Source of the DNA: Pseudanabaena sp. UBA1465 | Lineage (GTDB): Bacteria; Cyanobacteriota; Cyanobacteriia; Pseudanabaenales; Pseudanabaenaceae | NCBI GenBank assembly: GCA_002325645.1 | Contig: DCSN01000218.1 | Location: 23,463-45,806, forward strand | DNA length: 22,344 bases | Reading direction: 5' to 3' | Shown: positions 15,806-22,344 of the stretch, piece after piece | Position numbering within the stretch: the stretch's first letter is position 1 | Layout: every line of letters begins with the position of its first letter | Notes under the pieces: model-generated | What the model was told of the DNA's origin: nothing | What the model saw: the letters and a program-made list of their open reading frames with translations, nothing else | Database searches by the model: none | Translations under genes and position numbers: made by a program

Positions 15806-16468
15806 ATGCAGCCTAGAGCCTTACAAAATATTGCTAAAGATGAATACAACGACAATTTTATCGATCGCTTATTTATCTGGTTGTTTTCTCTCAAAATGTC
15901 AGAGGCTTTGGGGAAAGATACCAAACTTGATGGCTACGATGGGTTTGTGGATTTGTCGAAACAAATTATGCAGGGGCGCAATGCCCAAGAGCAGCAAATA
16001 ATTGTGGCTCAAGTCCTGCAATCCCTCGTTCCTGCGCCAGCACTTTGGGCAATCCGCACTTTTGTTGCTCCTACCAAACTAGTTTGTGTGCTTAATGCGT
16101 GGTTTGCGGCGCAGTTGTTTGAGTGGTTGGTGGGTCCTTGTGAAGTAGCTGAAGCAGAGATAGATTTGGGAGATGGAACCGTGCGATCGCAACTTTCGGC
16201 TGTCAATATCAAAAAATGCCGCTATCTCGTAGACAGTGGTTGCGTTGGGATGTGTGTGAATATGTGCAAAGTGCCTACGCAAGACTTTTTTAACGAAAAG
16301 TTTGGGATTCCCCTGACGATGACCCCTAATTTTGAGGATCTCAGTTGCAAGATGATTTTTGGTCAAAAGCCCACGGCGATCGCCCTAGACCCAGCCTATA
16401 CCCAGCCATGTTTAGAATACCAATGTCCAACTGCAAGCCAAACTAGTTCTGCTTGCCCTAAGCTATAA
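15806..16468 (+). CDS. Beta-carotene isomerase D27-like protein (DUF4033)
   Basis: The 220-residue protein matches the DWARF27 family. The C-terminal domain contains KCRYLVDSGCVGMCVNMCK, PTQDFF and FGIPLTMTPNFEDLSCKMIFG (about 137-191), with the cysteine-rich ending PCLEYQCP. Plant D27 is an iron-containing 9-cis/all-trans beta-carotene isomerase that feeds strigolactone synthesis. Cyanobacteria carry several homologues without that pathway, so the substrate here is open; cis/trans isomerisation of a carotenoid is the family inference. No transit or signal peptide is evident. It starts 35 bases after higA but is functionally unrelated to it, and it ends at a strong terminator shared with the convergent pentapeptide gene. 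Confidence 0.85.
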   Translation: MQPRALQNIAKDEYNDNFIDRLFIWLFSLKMSEALGKDTKLDGYDGFVDLSKQIMQGRNAQEQQIIVAQVLQSLVPAPALWAIRTFVAPTKLVCVLNAWFAAQLFEWLVGPCEVAEAEIDLGDGTVRSQLSAVNIKKCRYLVDSGCVGMCVNMCKVPTQDFFNEKFGIPLTMTPNFEDLSCKMIFGQKPTAIALDPAYTQPCLEYQCPTASQTSSACPKL

Positions 16469-16473
16469 ACCAG

Positions 16474-16494
16474 AGGTAGCGCAACGCGCTGCCT
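16474..16494. terminator. Terminator between D27-like and pentapeptide genes
   Basis: A 9-bp stem with one G-U pair (16474-16482 with 16486-16494) closes on an AAC loop and is followed by TTTGTTT on the plus strand. It starts 6 bases after the D27-like stop. On the minus strand it lies just past the pentapeptide-gene stop. Confidence 0.75.
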
Positions 16495-16501
16495 TTTGTT
16501 T

Positions 16502-17560
16502 CTATTTATGAACTTTGCCATCGGGAAGCGTTGCTCCTTTGAGAATTGCGCCGATAAGATTGGCGCTACTTAATTCAGCCCGATTGAGAATTGCATCGGT
16601 TAAATCGGCATTAGTGAGATTTGTCCTTGCTAAATAAGCTTCGATCAAATTAGTTCGCAGCATAATCGCATGACTGAGATCTGCACGACTAAGATCTGCG
16701 CGAGAAAACTTTGCATCGGTCAAATTGGCTCCCTGCATTTGTACTCGACTTGCTTTCACATCCGCCATGATCGCACTTCGCAGGGATACTCCATTAAAAT
16801 CTGCATCAATCAGGATGGCTCGTTCCAATTTGGCATTATTTAAAATCGCGCCCGATAGCGTTGCATTACTGAGATTTGCTTCACTCAGAAATACCCCCTG
16901 CATATTGGCATTGTTCAGTCTTGCTTCACTGAGATTTGCACCACTGAGAGTCGCTTCCTGAAGATTTGCCCCACGCAGATCCGCTTTATGCAAATCCGCA
17001 CCCGATAGATTTGCCCCGCGTAAGTCCGCACCCGATAGATTTGCGCCATTGAGAGTAGCAATACTGCGCTTTTTTCGGCTAGGATCAATGTCATGTTGAT
17101 CGCCTACAGCCCTCTCCTGCCTGAGGTTTGCCCCACGCATACAGGCTCCCGCCAGACTAGCTCCATTTAAGTTAACCGTTCGCATATCAGCTTCGATCAG
17201 GTTCGCATCCATCAAATTGGCGAGGCTCAGATTTGCCCCAAACAGAGTCGCCCCTTGCAGACTTGCGCCATGTAAATCGGCGTTGGAGAGATTGACGTTG
17301 CTCATGCTGGCTTGATTAAGATTTGCCCCACAAAGATGTGCGCCCATCATCACGGCTCCGCGTAGATTAGCGCGAGTGAGACAAGCAAAGGTGAATACGG
17401 CGCTATTCAGATAGGCTTTAGAAAAATTAACATCTAGCCAATCAGTCCGACTTAGGTTTGCGCCATTAAGTTTGATGCCATTGAGATTCATGCCACTAAA
17501 GTCGCGATCGCCTTTGGCATAACGGCGCAAAATTTCTTGAGGCGTGAATGCTGCATCCAT
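16502..17560 (-). CDS. Pentapeptide-repeat protein
   Basis: The 352-residue protein is built almost wholly of A(N/D)LxG-type pentapeptide repeats from about residue 20 to 345, predicting a long right-handed quadrilateral beta-helix. A short N-terminal segment, TPQEILRRYAKGDRDF, is the usual cap that precedes cyanobacterial pentapeptide proteins. A non-repeat insert (ERAVGDQHDIDPSRKKRSIA, about 149-168) interrupts the helix and probably forms a surface loop. There is no signal peptide and no fused catalytic domain, so it is likely cytoplasmic. The function is unknown; such proteins are numerous in cyanobacteria. It ends at the terminator shared with the D27-like gene and diverges from mntC. 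Confidence 0.9.
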   Translation of the reverse strand: MDAAFTPQEILRRYAKGDRDFSGMNLNGIKLNGANLSRTDWLDVNFSKAYLNSAVFTFACLTRANLRGAVMMGAHLCGANLNQASMSNVNLSNADLHGASLQGATLFGANLSLANLMDANLIEADMRTVNLNGASLAGACMRGANLRQERAVGDQHDIDPSRKKRSIATLNGANLSGADLRGANLSGADLHKADLRGANLQEATLSGANLSEARLNNANMQGVFLSEANLSNATLSGAILNNAKLERAILIDADFNGVSLRSAIMADVKASRVQMQGANLTDAKFSRADLSRADLSHAIMLRTNLIEAYLARTNLTNADLTDAILNRAELSSANLIGAILKGATLPDGKVHK

Positions 17561-17598
17561 GTATGGCGACCGTATCGTTACGAGATTAAGTTTACCTT

Positions 17599-17631
17599 AA
17601 CAAGATGTGGAGCGTTGCTCCACATCTTGTT
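17599..17631 (+). terminator. Terminator-like hairpin in divergent spacer
   Basis: A perfect 15-bp stem (17599-17613 with 17617-17631) has a GTT loop and is followed by a run of T on the plus strand. No plus-strand gene lies just upstream, so it may be a dispersed hairpin or a block against read-through into mntC. Confidence 0.55.
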
Positions 17632-17640
17632 TTTAGTTAT

Positions 17641-17681
17641 GAATTAGTAAGCCGTCCGCGTAGCGGACGGCTTACTAATTC
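17641..17681. repeat. 19-bp perfect hairpin upstream of mntC
   Basis: Arms 17641-17659 and 17663-17681 are perfectly complementary with a GTA loop, and there is no T tract. It sits 9 bases after the previous hairpin and 22 bases before the mntC operator repeat. Confidence 0.75.
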
Positions 17682-17703
17682 TAGGTTTGAAGTTTGGTTA
17701 TGC

Positions 17704-17769
17704 TTTTCATAATCGTTTCATTTTCTCTGTTTTTATGCTATATTTAAAAAAGTGAAACGATTATGAAAA
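17704..17769 (+). promoter_or_regulatory. mntC promoter/operator: 17-bp inverted repeat around the -10 region
   Basis: TTTTCATAATCGTTTCA (17704-17720) is repeated as its exact reverse complement at 17753-17769, 32 bases apart. Within the left arm TTTCAT occurs at 17705-17710 and again, including one flanking base, at 17716-17721, 11 bases apart; the right arm mirrors this. Such one-turn direct repeats are typical of OmpR/PhoB-type response regulators. In Synechocystis mntCAB is controlled by the OmpR-type regulator ManR, so this is a candidate ManR operator (inference). A TATATT at 17739-17744 between the arms could be the -10 box. The right arm overlaps the ATG at 17763. Confidence 0.6.
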
Positions 17770-18776
17770 TAATCATGCAATATAAATTCAGCTTTAATCA
17801 AAAGTTTTTTGACCTAACCAAATCTTTTAAATATTTAATTATTCTGTCCAGTTTTACGAGCGCGATCGCATTGAGTGGATGTGTTAACTCAAATCAACCT
17901 CGACAGGGAGAAGTTGGCGATCGCGCTAATGTATCCAATCGCCAAAATCCTCAGGGCAAAAAAGTTGTTTTAACCACATTTACGGTGCTGGCGGATATGG
18001 CGCAAAATGTGGCGGGGGATAAAGCGATCGTTGAATCGATCACGAAGCGAGGGGCGGAAATTCATGGATATGAACCCACACCTAGCGATCTTCAGAGAGG
18101 GCAAGGTGTTGATCTGATTTTGGACAATGGTTTGAATTTGGAGCGTTGGGCAGAGAGATTTTATAACAGTATTCCCAAAGTAAAGCGATTGACTTTAAGC
18201 GAAGGAATTCAGCCCATCAATATTACGGAAGATGCCTATCAAGGTAAACCAAATCCCCATGCTTGGATGTCGCCCCAAAATGCTTTGATCTATGTAGACA
18301 ATATTCGCAAGGCTCTAGGGGAGGTCGATCCCGCTAATGCGGCAGTTTATAACGCGAATGCGAAAATCTATAGCCAAAAAATTCAGGCGATCGATGCCAA
18401 ACTGAAACAGGCGATCGCCGACATTCCCCCTGACAAACGCTACATCGTCAGTTGTGAAGGAGCCTTTGCTTATTTTGCCCGTGACTATGGTTTAAAGGAG
18501 GTTTATATTTGGTCGGTGAATGCGGAACAGCAAGCTACTCCTAAACAAGTGCAGAGAGTAATCGAGATGGTCAAATCTCAACGCATTCCCACCGTATTTT
18601 GTGAGAGTACTGTCAGAAATGAAGCACAACTTCAGGTAGTTAAGGAAACTGGCGCAAAGTATGGAGGAGTGTTTTATGTGGATTCTCTATCTCCGCCCGA
18701 CGGACCGACTCCGACTTATCTACAGCTATTGGAATATAACGCCAATACTTTAATCAAAGGCTTAAATCCACCATAA
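17763..18776 (+). CDS. mntC: Manganese ABC transporter substrate-binding lipoprotein MntC
   Basis: The 337-residue periplasmic metal-binding lipoprotein is of the cluster A-I type. A hydrophobic signal ends in the lipobox LSGC (Cys40, lipidation site). The metal ligands are His101 (HGYEPTPSD), His166 (PNPHAWMSP), Glu232 (SCEGAFAYFA) and Asp307 (VDSLS). Their spacing of 65, 66 and 75 residues equals that of Synechocystis MntC (His89, His154, Glu220, Asp295). Cys231 and Cys280 match the disulfide known in that protein. This supports manganese rather than zinc; there is also no His-rich loop of the ZnuA kind. ATG 17763 lies in the operator arm; the in-frame ATG at 17775 is a good alternative start that leaves the signal peptide intact. 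It is the first gene of mntC-mntA-mntB. Confidence 0.93.
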   Translation: MKIIMQYKFSFNQKFFDLTKSFKYLIILSSFTSAIALSGCVNSNQPRQGEVGDRANVSNRQNPQGKKVVLTTFTVLADMAQNVAGDKAIVESITKRGAEIHGYEPTPSDLQRGQGVDLILDNGLNLERWAERFYNSIPKVKRLTLSEGIQPINITEDAYQGKPNPHAWMSPQNALIYVDNIRKALGEVDPANAAVYNANAKIYSQKIQAIDAKLKQAIADIPPDKRYIVSCEGAFAYFARDYGLKEVYIWSVNAEQQATPKQVQRVIEMVKSQRIPTVFCESTVRNEAQLQVVKETGAKYGGVFYVDSLSPPDGPTPTYLQLLEYNANTLIKGLNPP

Positions 18777-18816
18777 ATATATTGTTGAGAGAGCTTCGCT
18801 CCCTCAACAATATATT
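18776..18816 (+). terminator. Hairpin after mntC (possible partial terminator)
   Basis: A 19-bp stem with one mismatch (18776-18794 with 18798-18816) has a TTC loop and begins on the last base of the mntC stop. It lacks a clear T tract, so I infer partial termination or protection of the mntC mRNA 3' end rather than full termination before mntA. Confidence 0.55.
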
Positions 18817-18849
18817 AGAAAGATATTAGAAAAACTTTTAGAAAAACTT
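18815..18849 (+). repeat. Short 12-bp tandem repeat before mntA
   Basis: TTAGAAAAACTT occurs twice in tandem (18826-18837 and 18838-18849), preceded by a degenerate copy from 18815 and followed by a partial one. It fills the space between the mntC hairpin and the mntA start. Confidence 0.6.
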
Positions 18850-18873
18850 TTAAAATCACCCTTCGAGATAGTT

Positions 18874-19605
18874 ATGGAAACCATCAGTATTGATATTGAG
18901 AACGTTACAGTTGCCTATCATGGCAAGGTTGCTCTACATAGTGCCAATTTACAACTGAAGGCAGGCACAATTTGTGGACTAGTGGGCATGAATGGAGCAG
19001 GAAAATCAACTCTATTCAAGTCGGTAATGGGATTTGTGAAACCTGTAAATGGTAGGGTTCTGATTAATGGTTTACCAATTCGGATTGTCCAGAAAAAGAG
19101 TCTCGTTTCCTATGTCCCTCAAACGGAAGAAGTAGATTGGAATTTCCCTGTGAGTGTCTATGACGTGGTGATGATGGGACGCTACGGCTATATGAACTTT
19201 TTGAGGATTCCCCGATCGCTTGATAAACAAGCGGTACGCGAGAGTTTAGAGCGTGTCGAAATGTGGGAAATGCGCGATCGCCAAATTGGTGAGTTGTCGG
19301 GCGGTCAAAAGAAGAGAGCTTTTTTTGCGAGGGCTTTGGCGCAGCAGGGCAAAGTATTACTACTCGATGAACCCTTTGCGGGTGTGGATGTGAAGACGGA
19401 GAAGATGATGATTAATCTGTTGATGGAGTTACGCGATGCAGGTTATACCGTGTTAGTTTCCACCCATGATCTGGAATCTATCAATACATTTTGCGATCAA
19501 GTAGTGTTAATCAATCGCACGATTCTTGCTTATGGTGAGACTTCGGAAGTATTTACTGAAGAAAATATTTTCCGTACCTTTGGCGGTTCGGTTAAGTTTG
19601 CATGA
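18874..19605 (+). CDS. mntA: Manganese ABC transporter ATP-binding protein MntA
   Basis: The 243-residue ABC ATPase powers manganese import. It has Walker A GMNGAGKST (38-46), Q-loop Gln83, ABC signature LSGGQ (141-145), Walker B VLLLDEP with catalytic Glu166, and H-loop His198. The GRYGYMNFLRIPRS stretch is characteristic of the cyanobacterial MntA/chelate-metal ATPases. It lies 97 bases after mntC and 188 before mntB, both larger than usual operon gaps and both filled with repeats. The Shine-Dalgarno signal before the ATG is weak (CGAGATAG). Confidence 0.93.
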   Translation: METISIDIENVTVAYHGKVALHSANLQLKAGTICGLVGMNGAGKSTLFKSVMGFVKPVNGRVLINGLPIRIVQKKSLVSYVPQTEEVDWNFPVSVYDVVMMGRYGYMNFLRIPRSLDKQAVRESLERVEMWEMRDRQIGELSGGQKKRAFFARALAQQGKVLLLDEPFAGVDVKTEKMMINLLMELRDAGYTVLVSTHDLESINTFCDQVVLINRTILAYGETSEVFTEENIFRTFGGSVKFA

Positions 19606-19644
19606 AGTATTCCCTTCTCTCTGCTGTCAGGATGTTGTGTGGAA

Positions 19645-19747
19645 CCCTCACCCCCCAGCCCCCTCTCCCATCAAGGGAGAAGGGGAGTAAGACTATTTCT
19701 TGTTCCCCTCTCCCCTTTTGGGAGAGGGGCTAGGGGTGAGGGTCTTA
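19645..19747. repeat. MITE-interior repeat between mntA and mntB
   Basis: On the minus strand this 103-bp region closely follows the interior of the MITE at 7541-7690: AAGACCCTCACCCCTAGCCCC, two CCCCTCTCC/GGAGAGGGG hairpins joined by a TCTTACTCCCCTTCTCCC segment. The TAGGACTTACGCA ends are missing and I find no target duplication. It would be transcribed within the mnt operon as two strong hairpins. Confidence 0.8.
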
Positions 19748-19793
19748 GAACTTTCCGCGTATCAGTTTTCAAGAAATATATTTTAGGAATTGC

Positions 19794-20648
19794 ATGATGG
19801 ATTTTATTCAGTGGTTTACAACACCCTTGCAATATGGGTTTATGGTCAAGGCGATCTGGGTTAGCGCGATCGTCGGTATTGTCTGTTCGGCTCTGTCTTG
19901 CTTCATGATTCTCAAAGGATGGGCTTTAATGGGAGATGCAGTTTCCCATGCGGTGCTACCAGGGGTAGTACTTGCCTATGTGATGAATATTCCCTTTGCG
20001 ATTGGTGCTTTTGTCTTTGGCGTTGGGTCAGTAATTGCGATCGGATTCATTAAAGCGAATACGCGCATCAAAGAAGATACGGTGATTGGCTTAGTATTTA
20101 CGGGATTATTTGCCTTGGGCATCGTCCTAGTTTCTAAAATCAAAAGTACCGTTGATTTAGGTCATATTCTCTTTGGCAATGTTTTAGGAATCGCCGATAG
20201 TGATATTCTCCAAACCGTGATCATCAGCGCCATTACCTTAATAACTTTGGCAATTTTGCGGAAAGATTTGATTCTATTTTGTTTTGATGCCACCCATGCC
20301 CGTTCTATCGGTTTGAATACGACATTTTTATATTATGTGTTGTTGTCGTTGTTGTCGCTCACGGCGGTCGCAGGATTGCAAACTGTTGGGATTATCCTCG
20401 TGGTGGCCATGTTAATTACCCCAGGGGCAACTGCTTATTTATTAAGCGATCGCTTTGATCACATGGTTTTAATTGCGATGGCTTCGGGCATGTTTTCCAG
20501 TGTGATGGGAACCTATATCAGCTATCACATTGATGGCTCAACGGGTGGATGTATCGTTGTACTGCAAACCCTATTATTTCTGGTAGCCATGATTTTTGCG
20601 CCTAAGCATGGACTACTAGCGCGATCAAATAAAAATCAATCTTTTTGA
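19794..20648 (+). CDS. mntB: Manganese ABC transporter permease MntB
   Basis: The 284-residue, very hydrophobic protein of the ABC-3 (MntB/ZnuB) permease family has about eight membrane segments. The conserved GDAVSHAVLPGVVLAY (about 43-58) and IGLVFTGLFALGIVL motifs are present, and the C-terminal LQTVGIILVVAMLITPGATAYLL (about 199-221) is typical of the family. It forms the dimeric channel with MntA and receives Mn(II) from MntC. TAGGAA lies about 8 bases before the first of two adjacent ATG codons. It is the last gene of the operon; no clear terminator hairpin follows. Confidence 0.93.
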   Translation: MMDFIQWFTTPLQYGFMVKAIWVSAIVGIVCSALSCFMILKGWALMGDAVSHAVLPGVVLAYVMNIPFAIGAFVFGVGSVIAIGFIKANTRIKEDTVIGLVFTGLFALGIVLVSKIKSTVDLGHILFGNVLGIADSDILQTVIISAITLITLAILRKDLILFCFDATHARSIGLNTTFLYYVLLSLLSLTAVAGLQTVGIILVVAMLITPGATAYLLSDRFDHMVLIAMASGMFSSVMGTYISYHIDGSTGGCIVVLQTLLFLVAMIFAPKHGLLARSNKNQSF

Positions 20649-20729
20649 TTAATTGGTACTAGAATCTTTTAAGCTGAAGAAAGCTTGAGAGCTTGAGATA
20701 CTGTTCGTTAAAAATCACTGGATAGGGCT

Positions 20730-21557
20730 ATGGATGAATTAAGCAATGTTCTAGTATTGGCAACTGATGCAGAGTTACATCAAATTGCAGATATATTGTT
20801 TCGGCGCAAGTTCAACCCCCTTGATTATGTGGTGACTCCACCCGTTCAGGAATTACAAAGCTGGGATCGCGAGGAATTGATTGAGGCGATCGCCAAGCGT
20901 TTCAAATTTTTAGCTGCCGATGGTTTGACGGTGTTACGTCGCAAAACTGGGGATGTTAGTTATCGCGAAGTCCTCGAACGTGTTTGTCAGCATCTCAATA
21001 TTAAATATTCTAAAAACCAAAGCGTTGAAGATATCGAGTCTGAGTTATTTCTGAACTTGATCAATAGTTCATGGAAAAAGCTGTCACCGCAAGAGCGTTC
21101 AATTATTGATGATTCGATGCAAACGGCGATTACTGAGTCTGATCTGCACAGGGCTTTACCCCTCGATGCTCAGCGTAATCCCCTGAGTTTACTGGTCAAG
21201 GGTGGTAGCGCGATCGCCGTGAGTACGGTTCTGCGCTCGGCAGTCTTAAATGCGATCGCCCGACAAATGGCATGGCATTTTGCTTCCTATCAAGTGGGCT
21301 ATGAAGTTTTGAAAGCGGGTGGTACTGCGATCGCGACGCGCTTAAATGCCTATGTTTCCACCTATTTGGCAAAGAGAGGAATGGCAGTTGCGGCAACCCA
21401 ATATACGGCGGCGCGGACTGTATTTTCCGTAATTACACCTGCGCTGTGGGGTTTGTTTTTTGCCGATCTAGGTTGGCGAGCGATCGCAACTAATTACGGG
21501 CGGATCATTCCCGCTATTTTCATCATTGCCCAAATTAGATTATTGAGAATGTCTTAG
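20730..21557 (+). CDS. YaaW family (UPF0174) protein
   Basis: The 275-residue protein resembles E. coli YaaW in two blocks: VEDIESELFLNLINSSWKKLS (about 101-121, like the EIEQQLLEQFLRNTWKKM region) and the end YGRIIPAIFIIAQIRLLRMS (like YRVTIPAVLQIACLRRM). Between them is an Ala/Gly-rich, moderately hydrophobic region (about 150-260) that may contact membranes. The family's biochemical function is unknown. TAGGG precedes the ATG by a few bases. It lies 81 bases after mntB in the same direction with no strong terminator between, so partial read-through from the mnt operon is possible. Two hairpins follow it. Confidence 0.72.
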   Translation: MDELSNVLVLATDAELHQIADILFRRKFNPLDYVVTPPVQELQSWDREELIEAIAKRFKFLAADGLTVLRRKTGDVSYREVLERVCQHLNIKYSKNQSVEDIESELFLNLINSSWKKLSPQERSIIDDSMQTAITESDLHRALPLDAQRNPLSLLVKGGSAIAVSTVLRSAVLNAIARQMAWHFASYQVGYEVLKAGGTAIATRLNAYVSTYLAKRGMAVAATQYTAARTVFSVITPALWGLFFADLGWRAIATNYGRIIPAIFIIAQIRLLRMS

Positions 21558-21561
21558 GCAT

Positions 21562-21590
21562 AGATGGGCGGCACAAAGCGCCACCCATCT
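21562..21590 (+). repeat. Imperfect hairpin after the YaaW gene
   Basis: Arms AGATGGGCGGC and GCGCCACCCATCT pair with a C/A mismatch after seven base pairs. It begins four bases after the stop codon and is followed by TTATATAAAAA rather than a T run. Confidence 0.5.
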
Positions 21591-21598
21591 TATATAAA

Positions 21599-21633
21599 AA
21601 ACTTTGGCGCACGCTTCGCGTGCGCCAAAGTTT
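21599..21633 (+). terminator. Strong terminator hairpin before the chorismate lyase gene
   Basis: A perfect 16-bp stem (21599-21614 with 21618-21633) has a TTC loop and is followed by CCTGTTTTTT. It separates the YaaW gene from the chorismate lyase gene, which must then have its own promoter at about 21640-21680. Confidence 0.75.
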
Positions 21634-21689
21634 CCTGTTTTTTGGACTAGAATAAATAGTATGTTACGGATTGTTAAGAGAAATTCTGT

Positions 21690-22334
21690 ATGACCCTTAC
21701 TTCAGATCAAAACATCCAAATTCCCACTTTTCAGAACATTATCCATAGCAATATTGCTGCTTGGAATTGCATCGAAGAACCAATGTGGCAGGGCAGTGAA
21801 GAAGATATTCGTAAAGGCTTGCCCTTTAATCTTTTGTCACCAACTTGGCAAATGTTTTTAATGGGCGACGGCGCACCAACGAGGCATTTACAATTATTGA
21901 CCCAATCTGATATTTCGGTCGATGTGCTGGCGATGACCAACATTGGCGCTGATAATGATCATGCACCATCGGATATTTCCTTGATTGCCGCCCCACGCAT
22001 TCGCCGCCAAATCTTTTTGCGATCGCAGAAAACGGGAGAAATCTTTTCCCATGCCACATCTTGGTGGTCAGAGGCAGCGATGCAAAAATATTTAAATGAT
22101 CCATCCTTACCGATCTGGGTGAGCCTCAATCAAAAATATACTGAGCTTTATCGCGATCTGAAGGGGATTTATAAGGGGGTTTGTCCGAGACTTTCAGAAG
22201 CCTTCGGCTATCCTGAAACTGAAACCTATTGGGCTAGACATTATTTGCTGTGGCATGGTGGCGAGCCGATCACGATGCTTTATGAAATCTATTCACCAGC
22301 GATCGGTAAATATCTTGGCTCAAGCAGTTTATAA
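21690..22334 (+). CDS. Chorismate lyase (DUF98 family)
   Basis: The 214-residue protein belongs to the cyanobacterial DUF98 chorismate lyase family, which converts chorismate to 4-hydroxybenzoate and pyruvate, the entry to plastoquinone head-group synthesis in cyanobacteria. Visible family features are LSPTWQMFLMGDGAPTRHLQLLT (about 48-70), APRIRRQIFLR (101-111), HATSWW (121-126), LPIWVSL and the C-terminal MLYEIYSPAI (196-205). By analogy with E. coli UbiC, Arg106 and Glu199 are candidates for the active-site Arg and Glu; I have not aligned them. AAGAGA precedes the ATG. The reading frame is complete and ends 10 bases before the window edge. No ubiquinone or plastoquinone genes are visible nearby. 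Confidence 0.87.
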   Translation: MTLTSDQNIQIPTFQNIIHSNIAAWNCIEEPMWQGSEEDIRKGLPFNLLSPTWQMFLMGDGAPTRHLQLLTQSDISVDVLAMTNIGADNDHAPSDISLIAAPRIRRQIFLRSQKTGEIFSHATSWWSEAAMQKYLNDPSLPIWVSLNQKYTELYRDLKGIYKGVCPRLSEAFGYPETETYWARHYLLWHGGEPITMLYEIYSPAIGKYLGSSSL

Positions 22335-22344
22335 AAAAAAGAAC

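Noticed and set aside
16600..17500. Regularly spaced similar short sequences resembling a repeat array or CRISPR.
   Set aside because: They are pentapeptide codons with a 15-bp period inside an open frame; no identical repeats or spacers.

Overview
The window looks like chromosomal DNA of a cyanobacterium. The HIP1 octamer GCGATCGC and its GGCGATCGCC form are scattered through almost every gene (for example 105-112). Several genes are typical of oxygenic phototrophs: a CruP-type lycopene cyclase paralogue, a D27-like carotenoid isomerase, a manganese ABC transporter of the MntCAB type and a cyanobacterial-type chorismate lyase. Moderate GC and abundant short hairpins would fit a Pseudanabaena-like organism, but that genus call is a low-confidence inference.

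Layout. 1-50 holds the terminator of an unseen upstream gene. 85-1689 (+) is cruP, convergent with a PD-(D/E)XK nuclease with an Fe-S cysteine set (1692-2513, -). Facing away from the nuclease is a two-gene unit: an ADP/ATP-carrier/MFS-like membrane protein fused to a long HEAT-repeat tail (2538-5573), followed after 3 bases by a stand-alone cyclic-nucleotide-binding domain protein (5577-6020). A strong hairpin separates these from two DNA-repair genes on the minus strand, photolyase (6082-7509) and mfd (7728-11174). Between those two lies a 150-bp MITE with 16-bp terminal inverted repeats and a 5-bp target duplication. A fragment of the same repeat family sits in frame inside mfd, and a third copy lies between mntA and mntB.

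11403-15770 is an accessory stretch. On the minus strand are an LRR-Roc-COR GTPase with a C-terminal membrane anchor, a DUF5615/DUF433 toxin-antitoxin-like pair and a small orphan antitoxin-like gene, all closely spaced and co-directional. On the plus strand is a HigB toxin pseudogene with at least two frameshifts, followed by an intact HigA antitoxin. Next come the D27-like gene (15806-16468) and a convergent pentapeptide-repeat gene (16502-17560).

17763-20648 is mntC-mntA-mntB, encoding the lipoprotein, ATPase and membrane subunits of a manganese importer. Its promoter has a perfect 17-bp inverted repeat whose arms each contain TTTCA-type direct repeats one helical turn apart; the right arm overlaps the start codon. 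The window ends with a YaaW-family protein (20730-21557) and a chorismate lyase (21690-22334), probably the entry step to the plastoquinone head group.

Most intergenic gaps carry a nearly perfect hairpin with a tight 3-base loop flanked by GC/GC (GCttcGC, GCgttGC, GCgtaGC). Some are placed as terminators; others sit in a divergent promoter region or inside an operon, so they look like a dispersed repeat class as well.
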